A DNA stretch of 64,000 bases, taken from positions 11,464,672 through 11,528,671 of the forward strand of contig NC_056001.1 in the NCBI RefSeq assembly GCF_018446385.1, in the 5' to 3' direction. Positions within the stretch are counted from its first letter, which is position 1. Each line of letters begins with the position of its first letter. The notes under the pieces are model-generated. The model saw only the letters and a program-made list of their open reading frames with translations, was not told the DNA's origin and searched no databases. This stretch comes from Zingiber officinale. Lineage: Eukaryota; Streptophyta; Magnoliopsida; Zingiberales; Zingiberaceae. A program made the position numbers and the translations under genes. Shown here piece after piece: positions 11,651-24,330 of the stretch.

Positions 11651-13591
11651 TGTAGTTGCACCTCAACAAGATTTCAGGATCCCCAAGGAGAGAATGAAGG
11701 AAGAGGATCGATGGTATGGTATGAATCCAAGGAGCTAGCTAGGACATATTATTAAGAAAGAAGAGAAGAGAGCGAAGAGGAAGGGCTAAATTAAATAGAA
11801 TGAGCAGCGACAATACAGATATCCTTGTTGCCCAAGCCACTTGCAAGAGAAGCCTCCACGGAGAGGGTGTCCCACAACTAGATAGATAGCTACCCAACCA
11901 TTCTTTAAATGTTGCTGTCATAACCCATAATATTCTTCTTCCTCCACCTTATTTAATAAATACACTGCGCTTAATTTGTTTTCATCCTCTCCAAAGTTAA
12001 ATTAAGCCCAACCTCTCGATTAACCTTTCCTTTTCGCATTATCGCCATTAACAGGCTTTCTACTGCTAGTTGACAAGGAGGTCGCCAGAAAAGATGCTGT
12101 GGACCATGGCTCCCCAACACCTTTCTTGTAAAGGTAATTCTCTGAAGGCCTGTTTCAGAAATTTACTTCTTCGCGATAAGGTGGGAAGAGAGACAGAGAG
12201 AGAGAGACTCACGCACGGCTGGTTACATGCAGCTGAACCTAATTAATAGTTGGCCATTATATTTATTAATGGAAACTGAATAATTCTGAGCCTCTTCCAG
12301 GCCGAAACGTTAGGCTTGTCAAATCTGGACATGGATAGCAGAGTTCAAAGCAAAGATAAGGATGTGCTTCTTTTCTTTTCTTTGTATTTATTAATAATGT
12401 TTTTTAATTTGTTTTCAAAGTAATGAAAAAGAAGGAATAAAAAGGACCTAGAAATGGGTCCATGCTGAGGTAGAGGAAACTGTAGGGCTGATATCAGCCT
12501 TTTGTCCAAGTTAATTATTATTATTTTTAAATATATATATTATAAATAAAAAGCAAGTGGAATTTCGTTGGATCCACCATATTCTAATTCTAGGGCCAGG
12601 AACTAACCACGTGCCTATACAGATCCTTTTCATATCGATCAATTCATTAAGTATTGAGGAGGAGGAGGAAGAGAGTGATTTTACTTAAAAGGCAATGGAC
12701 CAGGTCTGGCTTCGATAACACCTCTGATTAATCGGCAAAGGCGTGTGGGGACCACCTACAGATATTCAATTCATTGATCAAATAATTAATTTGTCATTTA
12801 ACGGATCGGGTTTCTTATAAATTTATTTTGCTAAAAGGCGCCTTGCATTTATTTTATTTTCTTATATACCCGTGACTAAGGACTATTTGTTAAATTAATT
12901 TACAGTAAGATTTATTTTTTTTGAACCGTTATAAATTGTTAAATGCTTTTAAATAGATTAATTAGCGGTGAGGTGGAGATGACGGGGATGGAGACCGAGT
13001 TGCCTGACAAAACTCGTGGCCAACGTTGACTTCTTTTCCCATGATGACTCATCCTGACGTCATCCGGTGCCGCCGGTGGTCCGGTCGCCGCTGCCTTTTC
13101 CCACCGACCTTTTTTTCCATTTTTTTTTTTACAAAAATGTATTTAATATTCAATGTTTCCTCACTTCGAAGAACAAATTTCACTGCAAGTTGTGAATAAA
13201 ACCAAACAATTAATTGTTTAATTTATTATGGAGCGAGATTGCTTTGCTTGCAATCGAATGACGCAAATTACAGGAGCAGATGGCGGCGCGACAGTTGCGC
13301 GTGGCTTCGAACGCACGGCGGTGGTCGGCGGCACTGTAGTGAGATGCCCGGCACGCCGCCGTCCTCGCTGGCGACGATGAGCTAGCTCGCACATGGCTGG
13401 AAGTGAGAGATTAATTCATTTCACTAATCAATCATTTAATATTTATAGTTTAATTGAGTGATTTGGGTAATTAATTAGGATTAGAATTATAATTGACTCG
13501 AAAAAAGTTGGCATTTTAGCAAAAGGCACTTTTCGGAATAACCAAAGGAAACAAAGCAAATATGCATGCAGTTATCAAATATTTTTTTAAA

Positions 13592-13627
<36 letters not shown>

Positions 13628-14930
13628 TTAGGATTATAAAACACTAAGTCATCAAAAATATTTAAATTTGAAGTATTTTAGACTACAAGTCGTTATATTA
13701 AAATTAATTATTTCAAAAGAAGAGGGCTAAAAATGCTTATGAACAGATTTTTGTTCGGTGTTTTGATTCAAACAGTGGAAAGTAGAAGGGTAGAGAATAA
13801 ACATAGCAGTTGATCATGATGCTAATTTTAAACAAGACGATAGTTTAATTAATTATAACGTCAATTCTTGTGACCCTAAACTAGATTAGTAGGACGTATT
13901 AAATCTTAATCGGTGGGATCAGAGAATGACACGTGTTGACCGCGTGTTGCTGTATTAATTGACAGCTAAACGCTTGTCGGCCAAGTCTGAGGCATGTGTT
14001 TGGGGATTTAAGTATAAGTTTTCTGAGGCTCGAAATTAATTAATCAAATTTGAGTTTTTAATTATTTGATTGATTAAATTATTGGGTGGAGTTGGAACGA
14101 TTCGCTGAATTCAGGGTGAAGGGAATCTAGCTCACGCGTCGAGAGTATTTATATGCCTGATTGTGTTTTTTAAAAGAGAGAGTTCATTTTACTCCTCGAA
14201 ATTTATATAATTTTTAGCATGAAATTTATTCTCGTCAAATTTTCCCTAGAGTTTAGCACACAATTTTCCTGTAAATGTGGCAGATGAGCACTCGATCGAT
14301 CGATCGACGGATCACATGTATTTTAATGCATCGACGCCGGATCGCACATGCAAGTGTAGCGAGGTGCATCGATCAATAATTGATGGCTGATTCATGCATG
14401 CAGTCTTAATTATCTTCATCATTTCATGGAACACACTGCTCGATCAATTAACCATGCACGCCTCACTTAAATATGAGCATGAACGCATGATGGTGAAATA
14501 TATATAATTGGTGCCTCATTAAATTAAGCTGCATTGCAGTAAGTAATTGTTAGGTTGAGTTAGATCAGCTAGCATGCTGCACGAGGTTGAATTATATCCT
14601 GGAATTGTTCGTAAATTTATCATGGTTAATCAGGACTCCAATTATAAAGACAAGAAAGTCGGTACCACTTTAAATGCATGCCTGACACACGCATGCAATG
14701 GGACGAGCCGAAAGAAGAAGAAGGAGAGTAGTTCAACTGTTCATCTTCCAGGCAGGCAGTGCACTGCACTTGGAAACAAGGGACCAGCTAGCATCGATCG
14801 GCAGGGTATATCCACGTGCTCAAATATTCATGCATGAATGAGTATAATGATCGGATAATTATACACAAATTGAAGGATCCGCGTGATAGACGGAGAGCAA
14901 GCAAAACACGTGATCGGCAAATTCACTTGT
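11651..14930. other. Promoter side of the first NAC gene and intergenic DNA
   Basis: The first ~300 bases contain the 5' UTR and promoter of the minus-strand NAC gene. Beyond that the DNA is AT-rich with a (TA)n tract at 13595-13624 and several GATC-rich palindromes near 14285. A GC-rich patch at 13218-13394 has a 58-codon frame on the minus strand with no recognisable similarity. No other gene is supported. Confidence 0.4.
13595..13624. repeat. (TA)n microsatellite
   Basis: About 15 TA repeats in non-coding DNA. Confidence 0.9.
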
Positions 14931-16496
14931 ATGCACATGAATGATAGTTTGTGTGAATAAATAGAATTCATAGAAGTGAAATAAAATTACAGCACTACAA
15001 TGAACAAAGAACTAAAAAATTCATATGGAGCTCTCCTGTTCATTACATTCCCCAAATGATGGCGATAGAAACTCCACAAAATCCTTTCAGACGGCATGTA
15101 GTGATGCCATTCCCTGTAAGTTACAACTAATGAAGCTGGTTAGCACATTCCAAGAATGACGGTGGCAAACATTCTAGGAGATGCCAATTGTTCAGGTTTA
15201 GATACTTTTCTTGATCTGAGACCTTTATTGGGTAGATAAAATTTAAAACAATAAAGAAAAATAAGTAATAAAAACAATATTGACACATGGGCTGCATTTA
15301 AATCAATATCCTTTTGATGGCAAATTACTAAATGAGAATTGGAAAATGGCCTGAATGCACATAGAACGGTGGACAACATTCATGCTTCTGTTGCATTCAA
15401 TCCTCACACAGCTAGTGAAAATATTTTGTATTCTAGAAAAACAAAAACCCTATGTTGGTGCATTAACTCATACCAAAAAACAGAAAAAATTAACGATGGC
15501 CATGTTAAGGATTTCAGTACATATTTATCTGTATCAAGTTGAGAGGACTATTTATATAACAATATCATGTTCAACTTAACCAATTACACTGTATGATCCA
15601 AACATAGCACCCAATGACGAATATACCTCATGTAGGACTAGACCTTTATATTCTAACACTTGCAGGTGGGCTCCTGATGGGTTTGAACTCAGTCATATTG
15701 AAGTTAAAAGACTACGAGGAGTTCGCTTAAACAGTTTTTGTTTTGGTCAGGAAACATGATAAATCAATAAATCAAAACTAACAAGACATGAATATGGTCC
15801 AACATTGGAAAACCAAAAATAAGAGGCTTTCAATGAACTAGATATAATTAATTGTCACTATAGATCCTAGGGGAAGATTGAAATACAACACTTGAACCTG
15901 CTAAAAGACTCAACTGCGTAGGAAGCCTTAGGGCATCAGGGGTCAACAATGTGAAGCCTCAAGAGCCAAGATAGGTAGGTATCCATCAGCTACCTCATTT
16001 TACCAGCTAGACAAGGCTTCAAGAGCCAAGATAGGTAGGTATCCATCAGCTACCTCATTTTACCAGCTAGACAGTCAGGAGCATACGAGCAGTTTCCTAT
16101 CTCATAGTTGGGGTTTTCAATTGGGAAATCACAGTCCAGAGAAAAATTATTGGAGAAATATAGTAGATAAAGTGGCAAGGCAACTGTAACCATGGAAAAA
16201 ATATACCTTAAAATTGGAGGAAGGTAAACACTAGTTAATAGTGTTTTAATCCTTTCATGCTATATAAACTTCACAATGAAAACAACAAAGATTCAAAATC
16301 TGGTTTCCTGTTCAATTTGTGCCCAAACAGAAAATCATTCTGAGCTGGGTAACATAAAGTTACAAAAAAAATTGAGTTTTAGTTTGTAGTTTGGTGGTGG
16401 AAATTGTTGGTGACTAAAAAGGGGGAAACAAACTTATGCATGGTCTGAAATGAATCAATGATCCAACAGACGTTAATTGAACAACAGCAAATGACC
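14931..16496. other. Non-coding stretch with a 60-bp tandem duplication
   Basis: The segment 15961-16020 is repeated directly as 16021-16073 with no difference over about 53 bases. A minus-strand frame at 15140-15230 following a polypyrimidine tract and AAAG could be a terminal exon (GLRSRKVSKPEQLASPRM...), but no partner exons were found. The region may be introns or the 3' side of an unidentified gene whose 5' end is near 22200. Confidence 0.3.
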
Positions 16497-17142
16497 CAGT
16501 TAAAGCTAAACAAGCAGTAGTCTTTCTTGTGGAAAGACGATGAAATTAAGGGATATTTTCTGCCAAAGCAATAAAAAAGGAACATGGTAATTATAAGACC
16601 ATAAGTTTCTGGCTGGATTAGGATAATGAAGAAATTTTATTATGCAATAACTTCATGCAGGTTTTCAGAAAATGCAGATCTCAAGTCTGGACAGTGTCAC
16701 AAATTAAAATATCACAAATTGAAAACTGGTTGGCCAACAATAGCTTGAAAAATGCCTTCTGGTATTTACTAGAATTTCAAAGGAGTAAATGTCAACTTAG
16801 GAGTGTCTGACATTGTCAACCTACATTACATCATGAGAGTTCCATGGTGAGCTTGAATTTAGAAGAGAGTATCACCATGCTGATAATGGTGCAAAGCTTT
16901 ATTTTCTAAGAAGTTCAGTTAAAAAATAAAAAATAAAAAACTGTTCTTTAGAAGTATTTCAGTAACAATCTAAGCATGCAAGTTGGTGATAAAACAGCCT
17001 CTAGGATAAAGCGCAGTCCCATAAACAGTGAGTTTAGGCTAATTTACTATAGTTGGTTCCTCACTATTAAAATAAGTCTATCTTCCCATTATTTGTTAAT
17101 ATCTTCCTGATAATAAATTGACAACTTACCTAAATGGACTGT
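16497..17142. repeat. Left copy of a ~650-bp duplication ending at the gap
   Basis: This 646-bp stretch reappears at 17243-17894. The copies differ only by a 6-bp indel (GATGGA-type) and a few single bases. The left copy ends exactly where the Ns start and the right copy begins exactly where they end. That pattern points to two overlapping contig ends (or two haplotypes) left unmerged, not a biological duplication. Confidence 0.9.
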
Positions 17143-17242
17143 NNNNNNNNNNNNNNNNNNNNNNNNNNNNNNNNNNNNNNNNNNNNNNNNNNNNNNNNNN
17201 NNNNNNNNNNNNNNNNNNNNNNNNNNNNNNNNNNNNNNNNNN
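17143..17242. other. Assembly gap of 100 N
   Basis: Exactly 100 unknown bases, a common convention for a gap of unknown size between contigs. Confidence 0.99.
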
Positions 17243-17894
17243 CAGTTAAAGCTAAACAAGCAGTAGTCTTTCTTGTGGAAAGACGATGAAATTAAGGGAT
17301 ATTTTCTGCCAAAGCAATAAAAAAGGAACATGGTAATTATAAGACTATAAGTTTCTGGCTGGATTAGGATAGATGGAATGAAGAAATTTTATTATGCAAT
17401 GACTTCATGCAGGTTTTCAGAAAATGCAGATCTCAAGTCTGGACAGTGTCACAAATTAAAATATCACAAATTGAAAACTGGTTGGCCAACAATAGCTTGA
17501 AAAATGCCTTCTGGTATTTACCAGAATTTCAAAGGAGTAAATGTCAACTTAGGAGTGTCTGACATTGTCAACCTACATTACATCATGAGAGTTCCATGGT
17601 GAGCTTGAATTTAGAAGAGAGTATCACCATGCTGATAATGGTGCAAAGCTTTATTTTCTAAGAAGTTCAGTTAAAAAATAAAAAATAAAAAACTGTTCTT
17701 TAGAAGTATTTCAGTAACAATCTAAGCATGCAAGTTGGTGATAAAACAGCCTCTAGGATAAAGCGCAGTCCCATAAACAGTGAGTTTAGGCTAATTTACT
17801 ATAGTTGGTTCCTCACTATTAAAATAAGTCTATCTTCCCATTATTTGTTAATATCTTCCTGATAATAAATTGACAACTTACCTAAATGGACTGT
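17243..17894. repeat. Right copy of the ~650-bp duplication
   Basis: Matches 16497-17142 apart from a 6-bp indel and a few substitutions. It continues into unique sequence after 17894. See the left copy for interpretation. Confidence 0.9.
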
Positions 17895-18150
17895 TTTCTT
17901 TGGAGGTAGGGAAATCAAACTCAAAATATCTAGGAATGTTTGAATAACTACTACTTATGGGATCACTTATTCACATAAAATTACCCAGGGTAAATCAAAA
18001 TGATATAGTGGAGATAAAAGCTACATTTTCAAGAGAATTAATAAAAACAAAGAAGCTTTCAGAAATGATATCAGGAGTATGGCGCAGTTCTGTACCTGAA
18101 TTACAAATTGGCTTTGAATTACAACAAAATATGGCAAATATCCCAGTGTT

Positions 18151-19737
18151 TGTTGGTGCAATATCCCCTAGGTCAAAGCTGACCAGGTTGACTAGGCTTG
18201 CGTTGGCTCAAGCCTGAGTCTTGATGTTTGGGTTTTGATATTTGACAATACGTAGAGATTGCAGGTGAAATCGTCCGATTGGGGAGATTGCTGGTGCAAT
18301 TCCCCTCTGATCAGGGTTTGACCAGACTGGTGTGTGAAGCCGAGTGAAAGTCCTGGTGAGTAAAGTCAGGTAGAGGGAAAGTCCTCGTGAGTGAAGTCAG
18401 GCAGAGGAAAATCCTGGTAAATGACGCCAGGTGAAAATCCTAGTGAGTGAAGCTAGGTGAAAGTCCAGGTGAGTGAAGTCAGACACGTGGAAATTCATCA
18501 AGGTTGACCGGACACCTGATGTTGGGAAGTCCAAGTAGGTCAAAGGATTGACCGGATACTTGGCACGTGGAAATCCAAGTGGGTCAAGGTTAACCGAACA
18601 CCTGGTGTTGGGAAGTCCAAGTAGGTCAAAGAATTGACCGGATACTTGGCACGTGGAAATCCAGGTGGATCAAGATTGACCGGACACCTGATGGTGGAAG
18701 TCCAAGTGGGTCATGGAGGACCGGACACTTGGCACGAGATGGTAAGTCCAAGTGAGTCAAGGTTGACCGAACACTTGGCAGGAGGAGAAAAGTCCAAGTG
18801 GATCAAAAGGATTGACCGGACACTTGGTAAAGGAGTCCTAGCAGGTCAAGGTTGACTAGATGCTAGGCATGAGGTTCCAACAGGCCATGGTTGACTGGAT
18901 GTTGGATTTGGGGACCCGAACTTGGTTAAGCAAGTCAAGGGGAGACCAATCGATCAATAGATCGATTGAACACTGGTTCAATCAATCGACTGATTGATTG
19001 GTACTGTGCTGCGACAAGCAGTGGCCCAATCGATCTGTCGATCGATTGGGAGCCTTTGTCACAGGCACAGAACGCTTCCCAATCGATCGGCCGATTGATT
19101 GGGGGCTGGGTTTTTTCGTGTGATCGCGAGAAAGCCTGAATCGATCGATCGATCGATTCAGGCGTCTTCTAGAGAGCATAGAAGAAGGTTGAATCGATTG
19201 GCCGATCGATTCAGCCTCCTCAATTGATCAATCTATCGATTGGGAGGCGACCGTTACACAGGATAAAGCCGTTGGCGAGCATCTTTCTCCGCACTTCTTC
19301 CACTCCACTTCCAGTGATCACTCTCAGAGATTCACACCAGTTCTTGAAGCTTTCTTGGAGCAAAGTGTTGCTGCACTTCCAAGATCAAGAGGCGTTCCAC
19401 ACAAGAAGAAGCTAGGGTTAGGGTTTCATGCTGTAAATCTTGTAAGATTTCACTTGTATTTGCTTCCCTTTTCTTTCTTCTTGTATTGAGAGTTTGTACA
19501 AGGCTTCTCCGCCTTTGGTAGTTATCGAGAAGGAGTGTTTTGATTAGTGGAGTGTATGTCGCGTGTGGATCCTTGGATTAGTCACCTCTTCTTGAGGTAG
19601 ATACCAAGTAAATCCCTTATGTTAACGTTGTAAGTTTGTTTCTTGTTCATTCCGCTGCACATCATCACCAAGAAGCAAGCAACGAGACGCGCGACGAGCT
19701 ATTCACCCCCTCCTCTAGCACCAAAATGACCCTAACA
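18151..19737 (+). mobile_element. Solo LTR (1587 bp) with 5-bp duplication GTGTT
   Basis: Starts TGTTGGTGCAA and ends GACCCTAACA. GTGTT lies directly on both sides (18146-18150 and 19738-19742). The last part contains an ATTCACCCCCTCCTCTAGC-type stretch, which is characteristic of long Sirevirus (Ty1/copia) LTRs. Inside are a G/A-rich minisatellite (about 18340-18900) and a cluster of ATCGATCGAT palindromes (about 18940-19250). There is no internal coding sequence, so it is a recombination scar. Plus orientation is inferred from the start and end. Confidence 0.87.
18340..18900 (+). repeat. Minisatellite inside the solo LTR
   Basis: Units of the type AAGTCCAAGTAGGTCAAAGG followed by ATTGACCGGATACTTGGCAC recur about eight times with drift. 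An earlier part repeats GTGAGTGAAGTCAGG and AAAGTCC at a shorter period. The block lies in the 5' half of the LTR. Confidence 0.8.
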
Positions 19738-19738
19738 G

Positions 19739-21422
19739 TGTTAAGTGTGAAAATTCACCCTAACACACTCAGTTAAAAATTTATAGAATACATACTATGA
19801 ATACAATGCCATAATTGGAGGGATCTTATGCATATAACAACACATAACACAGCGGAAAAAGCTCAAGAATCTTTGCGAATACGGTATACTCATTCTTGCT
19901 ACTCTATCACATAGAATCGTTACCTTTGTTGCGTGCCCAAAGCAATCCCGGCAACATCAACTTGACTTCGGTAGATCTTAACGTGATTAGCACGCCCGCT
20001 CCTCTACGGTATTCACACGAACACATTCTCCCATCCGTCTCACAAACTCACAACTTGGAGAAAAACCACCTTCGTGGTGCTAGCCACTTTAGGAGGTTCG
20101 GCCTAGAAGAAGAAAAGGAGGAAGAAGAAGATAAGTCTCACACCTCAAAATGCAATGCAAAAATCCTTTTATATTCATCCAATGAATACCAAAGGTTTTT
20201 ACCATTTGGTCTTCCTCCTTCAATGCATGATTAATCCAAATTAATCATCATTTTTTTTTCTTCTTTAATGAGTGGATTCAATTGAATCTAACTCAGATTA
20301 GACTCGATCCAACACAATGAGTTTAATTCGGATTAGACTCAATCCAATAATTGGATTCATTCGAGTCTAACCCAACTCAATCCAATAATCTTAAGGTCTA
20401 TCACATTTTAGTCAAACCAAAATAAACTCATCTCCAAATCAACATGTTTTTTTTTTGTGTGACCCAATAGGCTCTCATAACGTTAGCAATGTATCTAAAA
20501 CTATTTTAGATACAAAAGCAATGAGTGGCATCTAGCAATGCATCATTGCTACCCAAGTAACGAGAATGTCGAGATCCGACCTAACCTTTATATGTCTATT
20601 ATCTTGTATAACTTGGCCCTTCTATACTTGATATTTAAATTGATCAATGAGGCATAGACCATGTCATCCTCTTATCAATCTTTGTGTTTTTTGGATCACT
20701 AAGTAGACACGCTCAATCAAATAAGCTCAATATCTCATATTGATTAATTTGAGGATGATTATACATTCTTGTGTCCTACTTAATCAAGGGGCCACAGATA
20801 TCACTTTCGTCATAGGGAAGGGATAAATCTCATCTACATCACTCACATCCCTCCGCATAACTTATTGCATACAATGATCGACTTTATAGTCCACCTTATT
20901 ACATGTGATGTTTGCCGATACCAAACTACACAACTCCTTATGTAGGGAATCGTAGTGACTTCAGGTTTAAGGATTATTCATACCAATGGTCACTATGAGA
21001 ATGTTTATAACACTCATATAACGATCTATGAAACATTCTCATGGCAGGTCAATTCAATACATATTATCTAATATATACTCATGTGTCAACTTGATATAAC
21101 ATCCTCATAACTTGTGAGATTAAGTCATCAGTTGACCTACATGCTAGTCTCAACACATTAATATTGTCCTTATATATTAATGTTTGACTAGGAATAATTA
21201 AGAGTAGTATTTATATATATCTACAGTCTCCCACTATCAATTCAACCAATTGATATGCTGTAAACTAGAATCTACTATCTTAGGACATTATTATACTTCT
21301 TCATCTGACATAGATCTGAAGTAAATATAATAACCATAAACTTTACCTTTTATTAATGAAATAGGATACAATATATCCTAAGTCAATCAACTCTTGATTG
21401 ACTCTTAGGACTTACACTAACA
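19739..21422 (-). mobile_element. Solo LTR (about 1.68 kb), Ty1/copia, same family as 40659-42485
   Basis: The right end CTTACACTAACA and the left end TGTTAAGTGTG form a TG...CA pair with a short inverted repeat (minus orientation TGTTAGTGTAAG...ACTTAACA). Long stretches match the copia LTR at 40659-42485, for example AGCTCAATATCTCATATTGA, CATCTACATCACTCACATCC and CTCCTTATGTAGGGAA. No matching target duplication was found. Its left end is where the LTR at 18151-19737 integrated. Confidence 0.75.
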
Positions 21423-22905
21423 ATAACAACTTGTCTTAGATCCTTAATCCACACAATGATTAAGCACTGAACATTTGATATTGCAAACAATCCTTGTTTT
21501 TTTTTTTTTACCTACCCTGAGTTGAATCATAGTCTCATAGTAAAATAGTCAATTCAACTCAATGTATTATAACATTTATGCGATTCATAACCAAAGTAGC
21601 TCAGACTCAACCGAAGGAGAAACCAATCAAAGACATGACAGGTATTAAATTCGTTCAAAGTCCCTGCCCACTCAAAATTCAATGAAGATGCTTTAAATCT
21701 CAAAAGAATATATCTTAAAATAATTTCTAGCAACAGTTCAAGCACAACCATATGCGTAACGTCCAAAAGATATGATTATAGAGAAAGGGAAAAGACAAGA
21801 AAAATCCAACGAACCTTTATGACCGGAAGGACTTCCCATAAAGATCATCTTATGTTAAAAAACTCTAAAGGGGCAAACTTGAACCAGAAACAACAGCACC
21901 CCGTGATTTCCCTAATCCGCGCTGTCGAAACAAAGGAACAGAATGCCCGAACGAGCGCTTGGTAGCCAACGAAGAGACGAAGTCAAGAACGAAAATGAAG
22001 GGATCCATCTCACCAGTGAAACATTTAATGACATTAGGAGGGAGAACATGAACTTGTGATTAAACCTGCGTCGAGAGTACGGAGGCCGCGGAGCCACTCG
22101 TGGTACCGCTGCCGTCGACGACGTAAAGCATCTCGGCTTTGTTTCTATTGTAACCATTCGCCGTACCGGGAGGCCCTGCCAGAAACAGGCTCACGTCCGA
22201 CACCAAGGAGCTGCTGAAGAACTGTCAACCGACGATCTTGCGGCCGATCTTGCTCCGACAAAGCGTAAGATCCAGACTAGCAGCATAAATGGGCCAGGGC
22301 TCGTTAACTGGTTATAATTGAGCGTAGAAGAGTAATGGGCCCATTTTCAGTTAGCACGATTAACTAATGTCCTTGAATACATTTTCCAATATATATTATT
22401 TGCTGACATTTTAAAATGAAATATATTTAATAAATCATAAATCAATTTAAGTAATTAGAAGTATTCAAGTTCAAAATTTTTTTATAATAAAATAGAGAGA
22501 ACAAAAACGAAGCCAAGGCGATTCCTATGCTAACAAATTGTCACGTGATGCAAACATGGTCAACATGTTTGACCACTCTCAGTTGAAGTTATTGACCGCA
22601 TATATAATTTCTTGATTTTTCTCTATGGAATTCTACCAATTGTTAGAACCAACATTTTGACTACTATCTTCAATTAATTAGATTGGTAGGTAGAGAGAGA
22701 GAAATGTCATAGACTAAAAATACAACACAAAAAAAATTAAATCTTAAAATTAATTCAAAAGAAATTAAAACTTATAAGAATTTCATAAATATTTAAAAAC
22801 TACGGGGGAAATTGAAAATTAAACATGAGAGGAGTAATTTATGGAAATTAAATAGTCAAGGCGGCTCATTTGATTTAATTAATTAATCACTTAGTGAACT
22901 TAAAA
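21423..22905. other. Spacer with a possible first exon of an unidentified minus-strand gene
   Basis: A GC-richer stretch at about 21900-22260 looks like a promoter or 5' exon. On the minus strand an ATG at 22132 opens a short frame (MLYVVDGSGTTSGSAASVLS...) that reaches a plausible donor CAG|GTTTAA near 22066. No downstream exon was identified, and the frame resembles nothing I recognise. The remainder is AT-rich and empty. Confidence 0.3.
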
Positions 22906-24330
22906 AAAAAGACAAAAATTATAAGGGCACTCATCATTTACAAAATAGTTAAATGGATACCTCTTTTTCAATTAAAGTTAATTAGACATCCCATTTAATA
23001 TGAATTGTCCGAAATATCCACACTTCATGTTTGATTCAAAAAATCCCTATTTCTGAATACAGTTTAAATTTTGAAGCTTGTATAGAAGCTAACAAATAGC
23101 TTTTACAATATATAGAAGTTTATTACTTGCTTATACAATAATATCATTATATTATTTTGATTTTACTTGTTAAAACAATATTTTAACGAACAAAATAAAT
23201 GACATACCCACTACTTTTCTAATAGTGTAAAAGTTAGCATATAGCTTCTACAACATATAGAAGCTAGTTGTTATTTTCTACAAATGATTTTATATTATTT
23301 TGATGATTGTGTCTCTAAGAGTGATAACTTTGTTAAAACAACATTTTAATAAGCAAAATAAACAATGGAGACTCTATGACATTAGCTGCATTTCAAATAA
23401 ACATTATGTAGAAGCTACATGCTAGTTTCTACAATAGTTATTTTATGTCATTTTGGTTTTGATTTTGCTTTTTTAACCATGATAATTTGGTTAAAATAAT
23501 ATTTTAATGAACAAAACAAACGATGAAAATTTCATTACAACTACTATATTTTAAATGAATATTAATTGATTACGATCAACCAAGTAAAAGATAGCATCTC
23601 GCTTTTACAACGTATATAAGTTACTTGCTAGTTTATACAAAAATGACTTTGTCATTTTGATTTTTATTCTCTGAGAGTCATAGTTAAAACAATATTTTAA
23701 CAAACAAAACAAGCAATGAATAATACTCCATGACATTCGTTACATTTCAAATGAACATGATCTAATAATAATCGATCATGTAGAAGCTAGCATGTAACTT
23801 CTACAACGTATAAAAATTAATTGTTAGCTTCTATAACATGTAGAAACTAATTGCAAACTTCTACAATAATGATTTTATATTATTTTGATTCTCTACCAAT
23901 GATAACATGATTAAAAAAAATTCATGGTTAAAATAATATTTCAATGAACAAAACAAACAACGAAGAGTGCATAACACTCACTATATTTCACATGAACATT
24001 ATTTGATCATGATCGACGGTATAGAAGCTAATAGTATATAGCTGTTATAATATATAGAAGTTTCACATGAATATTATTTGATGATCAATAATGTAAAATT
24101 TAACAAATAGTTACTATAACGTATAAAAGCTAGCAATTAACCCATGCGGCTATGGTTCAAACTCTTAAATTCAATTCCAAAATCTATAATTTTTCAATCA
24201 GAAGTAAAATAAGTGTATTTCAGATAATTAATATTAAATGGGTATATGCATATAACTTTAATTTAAAATGGGGCATTCATCTTTAAAAAAAATTGTAAAT
24301 GATAAAGTAAAATTGTCTTAAAATCCCTAA
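22905..24330. mobile_element. Non-autonomous element with ~110-bp terminal inverted repeats and internal tandem repeats
   Basis: The left end (about 22910-23030) contains CACTCATCATTTACAA, CAATTAAAGTTAATTAGACA and CCCATTTAATATGAATTGTC. It matches the reverse complement of about 24215-24330 with moderate divergence. Between them a ~200-bp unit recurs about five times, each with TAGAAGCTA and ACAATATTTTAACGAACAAA boxes. No transposase is encoded. Superfamily unknown; long inverted ends fit a MULE-like or fold-back type. Confidence 0.6.

Noticed and set aside
16497-17894. Real segmental duplication
   Set aside because: The copies meet an exactly 100-N gap on both sides and are nearly identical, which fits unmerged contig ends better.
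14930-22260. One long minus-strand gene from about 22200 to 15100
   Set aside because: Only a possible first exon and a possible last exon could be guessed; no conserved protein or linking exons were found.
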